The notes beneath the pieces are model-generated. The model saw only the letters and a list, made by a program, of their open reading frames with translations, made no database searches and was not told the origin of the DNA. Both the position numbers and the translations under genes were made by a program. Shown piece after piece: positions 57,335-64,000 of a stretch of 64,000 bases of DNA. This DNA is from Victivallis lenta (lineage in GTDB: Bacteria; Verrucomicrobiota; Lentisphaeria; Victivallales; Victivallaceae): assembly GCF_009695545.1 (NCBI RefSeq), contig NZ_VUNS01000021.1, positions 30,112-94,111 on the forward strand, read 5' to 3'. Within the stretch, counting starts at the first letter, position 1, and the number at the start of each line of letters is the position of its first letter.

Positions 57335-59506
57335 TCAATTTCCGGCCGCGGTGTTGACCGAAGTCCGGTAACGGTACATGTCGGAGCTGACTTTGCGCGC
57401 GGCTTCAACCATCTCCCGGTACGGGGTGTCGGTCACATCGACGAAGCCGCACTGAATGTTCTCATCGTCCGCGGGCCGTCCGGTCGCCATCTGGTCGGTG
57501 TACTTGAAGTAATGCACGCCGGCGATCTGCGGATTCCACAGGGCGCTGCGGACATAGCGGTCGAAACCGCGGGCGCGCTCGACCTGATTGGCCGCGGGCT
57601 GCAGTCCCGGATGCGCCGGGCCGTTGGCGGCAGTGCCGTAATGCCACTCGCCGACGATCACCGGCATGTCGACTCCGGCCGGAAGGCGCCAGGCGCTGAT
57701 CTCCGGGCGATAAAGGTTGAACGAGCATCCGTCGAGATATCTGGCGGAAGTGGCGATCACTTTTTCATTGCGGTCATTGAAGCGGCAGCCGAAGTAGAGC
57801 TTGCCGGGGGCTTCGCGGTTGATGACCTCCTTGCAGGTCCGGAAGTAGCGGTTGACGATAACGTCGTTGAACTCCTCCAGATCCGCCCGCGCCTTTTCGG
57901 GTTCGGCGGGCATGGCGGTGGAGGCGCGGAAATCCTCCCAGTTCTTGTAAGCGGTCCCCCAGACTTTGTTGAGTCCGGCGATATCGGCATATTTATTTTG
58001 GCAGAACTCCGTCAACGCGGCCTTTGCGTGCTGGGAGGCTGGAGAACGCAACGCGCCTTCCGCGAGAAAAGTATTAGTTTTTCCCCATGAGAGTTCGTTG
58101 TCGACAAAGTATCCGATACAGAAGGGGTCATCGACGGTGTATTTCTGTCTGGTTTGCAACGCCTCTTTGATTCCGGCGGCGAACCCGGGATTGAAAACAT
58201 CCGGAAACTTCTGCCAGCCGATTTGCCTGCAACCTTCGATTACATCGTAAAATTTGGCGAACTCCACGGCGGTGATGTAGGGATGATGGAACTCTGCCTT
58301 CAGAATATCCGGATGCACCCAGTTGCCATTGGTATTGAATCCCCAACTGGAAAAACGGCGCTGGGAACGAGTTACGAATTCCTTGTGATATTCCTTGCCG
58401 TATTTGCGGAACATATTGTAACAGTAGAAGTGGAACTGCAGAATATTGGTATCTTGGTTGCTGCCTTTCCCTTTATAGAAGCCGAAGCGGGGAAAACTTT
58501 GTTTTGTGTAGAAATCCGCATTTTCCGCATTGTTTTCCGGCAGTTCCTCAAAGTAATTTTCCCGAAACGTGATCGCGGTAACACTGTCGGACTTATCGTG
58601 TGTCGTATTTATTCCGAGCGACCAGAAGAGTTTGCCTTCCGGGTCGGTGAGGAACCATTTCCCCTTGTACTTGACCGTGCCCCAGCCGCCTTTCTTGTCC
58701 TCGAAAGTCGGCCCGTCCGACCAGCCGCCGAACCGGTTCCGGCCGGGAATGGCGGGATGGGCGGCGAGTTCGCGGTCTTCCGCCAGCTTGCGCTCTCCGA
58801 GCTGGGCGACATCGGTCACCTTGCCGGGCCAGTCGGCATGTTTGTACTGGCCGAACCGGTCGATGAAGGGATAGAAGGCCTCCTTGCTCTTCAATGCTTC
58901 GGGAAGCGGTTTCACCGGTTCTTCCACGCGGAAGTTGGAGAGTTCAAAGCGCATCGGCCTGTCGGCCTCGGGATTGCTCGTCCAGATGCGGAGCTGGGCG
59001 ACCTGATCCGGCACGATTTTGTGATCGCCCTTGACGAAACCGTCGGGGAGACGCTGCATTCCCTCCGGAGCCCACTCCGAACTCTCTTTGACGGCGCGGC
59101 CGTAGCGGACGCGCAGCGGCGCTTTTTCTCCGGGGAGCAGCGCGATCGAAGAATAGGCGATATGGGCGAAGGCGTTCGAGTCCTTCCCCTCTTTCAGGTT
59201 GACGATCTCCATTTGGAGCTGCATCATATAGGGGTTGTTGTTTTTGACGTCCACAGCCAGAATCGCGCCTTCGGACAGGTCGAAATACTGTTCTCCTTTT
59301 TTCGGTGTGATGATCGTTCCCTGCCAGCGGCCTCCTTTGGGCGGCAGCTCAAGCGAGAGCCTGTTGCCGACTGTTCTCACCTTGTCGGTCTTGTTGAACG
59401 GGGCGAAAACAGCCCCGCCCCGGGCGATGCTGAAAAGCTGTCTGTCGGCTGCGGCCAGGTTTGCCGCCAGCAGCAGGGCGGCGGCACATGAACCCAATTT
59501 CATCAT
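57335..59506 (-). CDS. GH50-like agarase-type glycosidase, cassette C
   Basis: 723 residues with signal peptide (MMKLGSCAAALLLAANLAAA). The N-terminal 200 residues form a beta domain (GEQYFDLSEGAILAVDVKN) like the second domain of the cassette B enzyme, but the HHWGG module is absent. The GH50-like barrel has FLTDPEGKLFWSLGIN, GYFVDNELSWG (acid/base Glu, ~469) and VIVGEWHYGTAANGPAHPG (nucleophile Glu, ~622). The stretch 58000-58600 has lower GC than the rest of the gene. RBS GAGGAT precedes the tandem ATG at 59506/59503. Confidence 0.82.
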   Translation of the reverse strand: MMKLGSCAAALLLAANLAAADRQLFSIARGGAVFAPFNKTDKVRTVGNRLSLELPPKGGRWQGTIITPKKGEQYFDLSEGAILAVDVKNNNPYMMQLQMEIVNLKEGKDSNAFAHIAYSSIALLPGEKAPLRVRYGRAVKESSEWAPEGMQRLPDGFVKGDHKIVPDQVAQLRIWTSNPEADRPMRFELSNFRVEEPVKPLPEALKSKEAFYPFIDRFGQYKHADWPGKVTDVAQLGERKLAEDRELAAHPAIPGRNRFGGWSDGPTFEDKKGGWGTVKYKGKWFLTDPEGKLFWSLGINTTHDKSDSVTAITFRENYFEELPENNAENADFYTKQSFPRFGFYKGKGSNQDTNILQFHFYCYNMFRKYGKEYHKEFVTRSQRRFSSWGFNTNGNWVHPDILKAEFHHPYITAVEFAKFYDVIEGCRQIGWQKFPDVFNPGFAAGIKEALQTRQKYTVDDPFCIGYFVDNELSWGKTNTFLAEGALRSPASQHAKAALTEFCQNKYADIAGLNKVWGTAYKNWEDFRASTAMPAEPEKARADLEEFNDVIVNRYFRTCKEVINREAPGKLYFGCRFNDRNEKVIATSARYLDGCSFNLYRPEISAWRLPAGVDMPVIVGEWHYGTAANGPAHPGLQPAANQVERARGFDRYVRSALWNPQIAGVHYFKYTDQMATGRPADDENIQCGFVDVTDTPYREMVEAARKVSSDMYRYRTSVNTAAGN

Positions 59507-59557
59507 GTTTTTTTATCCTCTGATTTGTTTGAATGGACCTGTTGTCGCCGGCGGCCT

Positions 59558-60313
59558 CTAAAGCGTCCGGCGGAATCCGTTGACGTCGAAATACTGGGAG
59601 AGCCGAAGCTCGGAGTTCTGCAGCCATTTCCCGCTCACCTGCGCTGCATGGCCGTCGGCGAACACGCATCCGCCGCGGCCGGAGTGAACTTCTCCGAACA
59701 GGCCCATCTGCCAGGCCCAGTAATTATGCGTTCTGAAGCGATGGAAAACTTGCGTATTGCCCTCTAAAAAGAAGGCGTCGGCGAAAAGCGGAGTCATGCC
59801 CGGCCGTTTCATGCGTCCGGCGCGGACGAACTGCCCCAGAAAGCCGTTATCCAGGTAATATTCTCCGAACCTGCCGAAGGTGTCCAGAATGGACGCGGGG
59901 ACGCCGTCACTCGGCCAGTCGATGCCGCCGTAGACCGTCCGTCCGATAATGGTATGGCTCGGGGCCGCCGGGCAGGATACGGTCTTCCAGGAAATGTAAT
60001 TTCCGTAGCCGGTCTTTTTTCCCTGCGAAAGATTTTTATCCCATTCGCCTCCGGCGAGAAAATTCGTCCAGATTCCGCCCCAGTTGTAATGCTGTCCCCA
60101 GTCGGGAAGCTGAATGCTGGTCGGGATGATGTTTTTATGATCGTCGCCGTACATCCGGGCGCCGAGACCGATTTGCTTGAGATTGTTGAGGCAGGTGGTG
60201 CTTCTGGCCCGGTCACGCGCTTTATTCAACGCCGGCAGCAGCATGGCCGCGAGTATGGCGATGATGGCGATCACAACCAGGAGCTCGATAAGTGTGAATG
60301 ATTTTCTATGCAT
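59558..60313 (-). CDS. Pseudopilin-like protein, cassette C
   Basis: 251 residues beginning [20 protein letters not shown], with Ser before the Phe. [10 protein letters not shown] and [14 protein letters not shown] are the family blocks. AACGGAGG precedes ATG 60313. The gene lies 51 bases upstream of the GH50-like gene in the same direction and opposite the AraC gene. The shared ~90-base start region marks it as a duplicate of the cassette A and B genes. Confidence 0.87.
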   Translation of the reverse strand: MHRKSFTLIELLVVIAIIAILAAMLLPALNKARDRARSTTCLNNLKQIGLGARMYGDDHKNIIPTSIQLPDWGQHYNWGGIWTNFLAGGEWDKNLSQGKKTGYGNYISWKTVSCPAAPSHTIIGRTVYGGIDWPSDGVPASILDTFGRFGEYYLDNGFLGQFVRAGRMKRPGMTPLFADAFFLEGNTQVFHRFRTHNYWAWQMGLFGEVHSGRGGCVFADGHAAQVSGKWLQNSELRLSQYFDVNGFRRTL

Positions 60314-60365
60314 ATTCAACCTCCGTTTCATGGTTAGAGTTGGTTTGTGGTCAGCGACTATTAAT

Positions 60366-60470
60366 ATTATACCGTAAAATAGCCCGAAAACCAATTTGAA
60401 AATTAGCAAAAAGTTTCGTTAAATGATCATTCTTGCTTGAAACGGCGGAAATTGTGGAGTATAATGATCA
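60366..60470. promoter_or_regulatory. Divergent control region C, intact
   Basis: Minus strand: TTGGTT (60394-60389), 17 bases, TATAAT (60371-60366) toward the pseudopilin. Plus strand: TTGAAA (60437-60442), 17 bases, TATAAT (60460-60465) toward araC. TGATCA at 60424-60429 lies between the two promoters and TGATCA at 60465-60470 overlaps the last base of the araC -10; the two are 41 bases apart. This is the most complete of the three related regions. Confidence 0.75.
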
Positions 60471-60505
60471 ATGTGCGGGCTGAATCATGAGAGAAAGGGA
60501 AGGGG

Positions 60506-61519
60506 ATGAAGCAACTGCAGCCGATCAACAACAGCGTGCCGGTCGAAAAGGTGATTCCGGATAATATGGCGCAGCTTTTCCTGCCGCTTTATCTGAAGCA
60601 TCCGGCCGTCCTGAAACTGCGCGACGCCGGAATCATCATGGCCGGAATCAGCGAGGCTTCCGCCGGTTTCCGCCTGCGGCGCACGCCGGATTTTCTCTTT
60701 GCGCTTTTCACGCGCTCGGGCTGCGGCGAGATCGTGGTGGACGGCGATGCCTGCGAGCTGGAGGCCGGCTCCCTCTATCTTGCGCCGGCCGGCCGGGAAC
60801 AGCTCTATTTTCAGAAGGGCGCCGGCAACTGGCGTTTTCTCTGGTTCCACCTGAAGCCCGACGCCGCGTTCCTGCAGCCGCCTCCGCCCGGCGCTGTGAC
60901 CGGGCGCTGCGGAGATTCGGCGCGGCTCGAGGAGGCGATGAGCGGTTTTGCCGCCGAAACCGTCCGGTCCATGCGGTCGCTGGTCAGCTCGGACGAGCAG
61001 CCGCCGGGGAGTTTTTACAGCGATTCGATGAGCCTGGCCGAATCGCTGCGGAGTTTTCATCTTGAGGTGGACGCCTCGAACCAGAACGCCGAGGCGCTGG
61101 CCGGGCTTTACGCGGAGCTGATCTTCGGGCTGCTGGACCGCGCCTTCCTGTCGCTGCTGGCCCGCTATGACGGCGACGAACGTTCCGATTGCCTCGACCG
61201 GCTCTGGAGCCGGGTGATTGCCGAACTCGGACGGGAGTGGCCGCTCGAAGAGATGGCGTCGATCGTGCATATGTCGATTCCCACTCTGATCCGGCAGGTG
61301 AAGAAGCGGTATGACGCCACGCCGATGCAGATGCTCTACCATCTCCGATTGAAGCGGGCGGTCCAGTTGCTGCTGTCGAGCCGGCTGCCGGTAACCGCCA
61401 TTGCGCGGGAGATCGGTTACGGCAGCGTCTCCTCCTTTTCGACCGCCTTCCGCGCCGAATACGGCGTCACGCCGCGCGATTACCGCCGCCGGCAGCCGGG
61501 CGGCGGGCCGTTCTCCTGA
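60506..61519 (+). CDS. AraC-family regulator of the triplicated cassettes
   Basis: 337 residues. N-terminal cupin-like domain (RSGCGEIVVDGDACELEAG, LYLAPAGREQLYFQKG), a helical middle region, and a C-terminal double helix-turn-helix: LEEMASIVHMSIPTLIRQVKK and VTAIAREIGYGSVSSFSTAFR, then YGVTPRDYRRR. It faces away from cassette C across control region C. Because regions A and B hold the same TGATCA pairs but no regulator, this one protein probably controls all three. The ligand is presumably a galactan-derived sugar. Confidence 0.9.
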   Translation: MKQLQPINNSVPVEKVIPDNMAQLFLPLYLKHPAVLKLRDAGIIMAGISEASAGFRLRRTPDFLFALFTRSGCGEIVVDGDACELEAGSLYLAPAGREQLYFQKGAGNWRFLWFHLKPDAAFLQPPPPGAVTGRCGDSARLEEAMSGFAAETVRSMRSLVSSDEQPPGSFYSDSMSLAESLRSFHLEVDASNQNAEALAGLYAELIFGLLDRAFLSLLARYDGDERSDCLDRLWSRVIAELGREWPLEEMASIVHMSIPTLIRQVKKRYDATPMQMLYHLRLKRAVQLLLSSRLPVTAIAREIGYGSVSSFSTAFRAEYGVTPRDYRRRQPGGGPFS

Positions 61520-61617
61520 ATCATCGGTTGCCGCCGCTGTACTTTCTGAAGAATACCTGTTCCTGAAGCATCGTTATTTTTTTGTCTGTCCGGAGAAATC
61601 AAGTCGGCAATCCTGAT

Positions 61618-61646
61618 TTGCTATTTCTCAAATGATGAGGTATTTT
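61618..61646 (+). promoter_or_regulatory. Promoter of the thioredoxin/DsbD-like unit
   Basis: TTGCTA (61618-61623), a 17-base spacer and TATTTT (61641-61646). The 100 bases between the AraC stop and this promoter hold no visible gene. Confidence 0.5.
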
Positions 61647-61780
61647 ATTTGATGCTTTATTTGAAGTTTAAAGTTGAAAAATATGAAATTCTGCGGCAGG
61701 GGATCTCTGTTCCGGGACGGTCGGCTGCCGGGGGCGGCGGATTATGCGGCTGCGATGCTCCGGGAAACCGTCCGGCCGGG

Positions 61781-61990
61781 ATGGAGATGACGGGAGTGCT
61801 TCGGGGTTTTCTCCTCCGGCTTGAACGGGAACTGAATCCGGCATCGGAATATGTGTCGGCCGATGGATTCAGTGAAGAGAGTTTCGTCCTCCGGCGGCGG
61901 CACGGAACGGCTTTGAACCGGACGGGGACCGCCGGTCTGCCGGACTTCCGTGAATCGGTTCCGCAGACAGAACAGGCGGGGGAATCATGA
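61781..61990 (+). CDS. Possible small protein ahead of the DsbD-like gene
   Basis: 69 residues from ATG 61781 (MEMTGVLRGFLLRLEREL), Glu- and Arg-rich, not recognised. Its stop overlaps the start of the next gene by four bases (ATGA), which argues for translation. No good ribosome-binding site is seen and a longer form from 61649 is possible, so this may only be leader sequence. Confidence 0.35.
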   Translation: MEMTGVLRGFLLRLERELNPASEYVSADGFSEESFVLRRRHGTALNRTGTAGLPDFRESVPQTEQAGES

Positions 61991-63102
61991 AGAAGCTTCT
62001 GGCCTGCCTGCTTCTGGCGGCGGCATCGGCGTTGGCGGCACGGACCGTCACGCTCGACTATTTTTTTCAGCAGGGGTGTGAGGAGTGCGCCCGCGTCAAT
62101 GCGCTGGTGCTGCCGATGCTGGCGGAACGGTTTCCCGGCGAATACGAGCTTCGCAGGCATGACCTCAACGAAGAGGCGAATTACCTGAAGCTGGTCGAAT
62201 ATCAGGAGCGCCTGAACGTCGCTTCCGACGACGCGGTCTGCATGATCGTCGACGGGAGCCGGTATCTCGGCGGTTTCGCCGCGATCGACCGCGGCCTGCC
62301 GGAAGCGATGGAAAGGGCCCGGCGGCTTCCGGCAGGTTCCGCCTCTCCGGCGGATGCGCCGCCGGATCGGGAGCGGCTCCACCGACGCGCCGAAGCCTTC
62401 ACGATCAGCGCGATCCTGACGGCCGGACTGCTGGATGGGTTCAATCCCTGCGTATTCACCACCCTGATCTTCTTTATGAGTCTGCTGTCGCTCTCCCGCA
62501 TCCGGGGCAGGCGATTGCTGGCAGTGGGGGGCGTTTACTGCCTGGCCTGTTTCTGCACGTATGTCGCCCTCGGCTTCGGGCTGTTTCACATCCTGAAGCT
62601 CTTTTCCGGCTATCAGGTGATGCGGCTCGGAATCGAAACCGTGCTGATCGCGCTTCTGCTGCTGTTTGCGTTCCTCTCCTTCCGGGATGCATGGCGGTTC
62701 CGCCGCAGCGGCAGAAGCGGCGCCGTTGCGCTGCAGTTGCCGGAGCGGATCAGAAACAGGATTCACGCCGTGATGCGAAGCGGATTGAAGTTCCATTATC
62801 TTCTGGCCGGGGCTTTTACCGTCGGTGTTCTGGTGACGGTGCTCGAAAGCGTCTGTACCGGGCAGGTCTATCTGCCGGCGCTGGTGCTGATGTCGCGTGA
62901 ATTCGGGGCCGGAAGCCGCTGGTTCGGCTATCTGCTGCTCTACAATCTCATGTTCATTCTGCCGCTGCTGCTGCTCTTTCTGGCTGCCTGGCGCGGAACT
63001 TCGATGCCGGTGTTCCTGAACTGGAGCAAAAAGAACGTGGTTGCCGGAAAAACGGCGCTCGGCTGTCTTTTCCTGCTACTGGCCGCCCTGATGCTGCTTT
63101 GA
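61987..63102 (+). CDS. Thioredoxin-like plus DsbD/CcdA-like membrane protein
   Basis: 371 residues. Signal peptide (MKKLLACLLLAAASALAA), then a thioredoxin-like domain with the redox motif QQGCEECARV (~residues 30-38), then about six membrane segments from residue ~135 on, the first containing LLDGFNPCVFTTLIFFMSLL, the Pro-Cys of the DsbD/CcdA family, with a second Cys in VLESVCTGQVYLP. It probably moves electrons across the membrane to periplasmic thiols or cytochrome c. It is convergent with a DUF1573 gene four bases away. Confidence 0.85.
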   Translation: MKKLLACLLLAAASALAARTVTLDYFFQQGCEECARVNALVLPMLAERFPGEYELRRHDLNEEANYLKLVEYQERLNVASDDAVCMIVDGSRYLGGFAAIDRGLPEAMERARRLPAGSASPADAPPDRERLHRRAEAFTISAILTAGLLDGFNPCVFTTLIFFMSLLSLSRIRGRRLLAVGGVYCLACFCTYVALGFGLFHILKLFSGYQVMRLGIETVLIALLLLFAFLSFRDAWRFRRSGRSGAVALQLPERIRNRIHAVMRSGLKFHYLLAGAFTVGVLVTVLESVCTGQVYLPALVLMSREFGAGSRWFGYLLLYNLMFILPLLLLFLAAWRGTSMPVFLNWSKKNVVAGKTALGCLFLLLAALMLL

Positions 63103-63105
63103 AAC

Positions 63106-63789
63106 TTATCGGCTGATCGGCTCTTGACCGGCGAGGGTTCCGCGGATGCGGATCGAAATCGGCGGCTGTCCGGCGGGGGAGACGATATCGATGCGGAACT
63201 CCTTTTCCACGATTGCCGTGCCGTCGGCCGGAGTCAGCTGGCAGACGGCGAACCATTTGCCCTCGCTTTTTTCCAGCCGGCAGCCGGAATCGGCGGCTGC
63301 GGAAAGCTCCACGCCGGATTGGGAAGGCAGCAGCTCGAAGCGGAATTCATACTCCCGGCCGGCTTTCAGCTTTCCGGCATAGAACTGGGCGGAGGGTTTG
63401 ACTTCGACCAGCGGCTGCGCGGTTCCCTTCAGCTCAAGGCGGATGAAGCGCCGCCCGGCCATATCGGTTTCGACATAGATGGTTTTGGAGAATTTCCCGA
63501 AAACGGAATTCGCTTTGACCTGCGTCCGGATTTCGAGTGCCTTGCCGGGCAAAAGTTCCGAAGCGGAGACCTGACTGATCAGACAGCCGCAGGTGGAGCG
63601 GATCTTTCGGATTTTAACCGTCTCCCCGGTGGCGTTGACCAGTCTGAAGGTGTGCTCCCGGCTTTCCGCCGCCGGGTAGGCGCCGAAATCGGCCACGCCA
63701 TTCCCCGACACCTCCAGTCCGCCCGCCGGCAGCCGGCAGCAGAAGAGACATCCCAGAATCATTTGCGATAATATGATTTTATGATTCAT
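63106..63789 (-). CDS. DUF1573 family secreted protein
   Basis: 227 residues from ATG 63789, with signal peptide (MNHKIILSQMILGCLFCC). The DUF1573 signature is clear: FGAYPAAESREHTFRLVNATG followed by KIRKIRSTCGCLISQV with the CGC cysteines, then LPGKALEIRTQVKANSVFGKF. These Ig-like domains are common in Bacteroidota, Planctomycetota and Lentisphaerota and often lie beside thioredoxin-like genes. Convergent placement with the DsbD-like gene is suggestive of a thiol partner. Confidence 0.85.
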   Translation of the reverse strand: MNHKIILSQMILGCLFCCRLPAGGLEVSGNGVADFGAYPAAESREHTFRLVNATGETVKIRKIRSTCGCLISQVSASELLPGKALEIRTQVKANSVFGKFSKTIYVETDMAGRRFIRLELKGTAQPLVEVKPSAQFYAGKLKAGREYEFRFELLPSQSGVELSAAADSGCRLEKSEGKWFAVCQLTPADGTAIVEKEFRIDIVSPAGQPPISIRIRGTLAGQEPISR

Positions 63790-63910
63790 GCCGCTGACCG
63801 ATATTTCCTGTCGAAAGGCTGCCGGCTGATCCGGCAAGTTATTTTCATTTGAAAAGCATGGCAAAAACTGTTTTTGCCGATCCTTGAACTTTTTCCGTCA
63901 TATAAATTAC

Positions 63911-64000
63911 ATGCCGAACGCCGATAACGCAAACGGCAGGTGCAATCATCCCGGCGAACCGGAGGGAGCCGGATTGTCGTTCCGGGAACTCCCGGTGTCT
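63911..64000 (+). CDS. Possible start of a gene cut by the window end
   Basis: An open frame from ATG 63911 runs 30 codons to the window edge (MPNADNANGRC...). TATAAA-like sequence (63900-63905) lies just upstream, but no clear ribosome-binding site is seen. Too short to judge. Confidence 0.2.
   Translation, partial: MPNADNANGRCNHPGEPEGAGLSFRELPVS

Overview
The window looks like a chromosome fragment of a carbohydrate-degrading, GC-rich member of the Lentisphaerota (Victivallis-like). This is an inference. It rests on six short secreted proteins that begin with a prepilin-type segment ([16 protein letters not shown]), each next to a large secreted glycosidase and usually an AraC or LacI regulator. 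Coding density is high, and no rRNA, tRNA or CRISPR array was seen.

Layout. 1-2769: the end of a beta-helix-like protein, a sialate O-acetylesterase, and a lacI gene that runs abruptly into the 3' end of an unrelated gene. 2784-12473: mostly housekeeping and transport genes (Ca/Na antiporter, C-GCAxxG-C-C protein, TIGR04076 protein, MFS transporter, YggL-like protein, two ABC ATPases, an acidic zinc-ribbon protein, a GT39-like membrane protein, frr). 12597-20110: pseudopilin plus GH5, AraC plus alpha/beta hydrolase, and pseudopilin plus a GH-A-like enzyme. 20175-26482: a split membrane protein, phosphofructokinase, polyprenyl synthase, a UroD-like protein and an ATP-cone-like protein. 26654-32595: etfB-etfA-acyl-CoA dehydrogenase, then rpoZ, purE, marC and an M55 peptidase. 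32732-37708: an RsbW-like kinase, a STAS protein, a PqqD-like protein, a type I secretion ABC exporter with two N-terminal C39-like domains, and an HlyD adaptor. 37806-46791: nagA, a methyltransferase, AraC, pseudopilin, two glycosidases, a GNAT remnant and LacI. 47033-61519: three tandem pseudopilin-glycosidase cassettes. 61618-64000: a thioredoxin/DsbD-like protein and a DUF1573 protein.

The most striking region is 47740-61519. Three minus-strand cassettes (pseudopilin then large glycosidase) sit behind three related control regions of about 100 bp. Each region has a TATAAT promoter facing the cassette and paired TGATCA sites 41-42 bp apart. Only the third still has a divergent AraC gene (60506-61519) with an intact promoter. 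In the other two the AraC-side promoter has decayed and no regulator remains. This suggests one AraC now serves all three cassettes. A 1283-bp IS5-like element is inserted exactly between the -10 and -35 of the middle cassette promoter.

A second candidate system is the partner-switch/PqqD/exporter operon at 32732-37708. It could be a regulated peptide or protein export pathway whose substrate is not encoded in the window.
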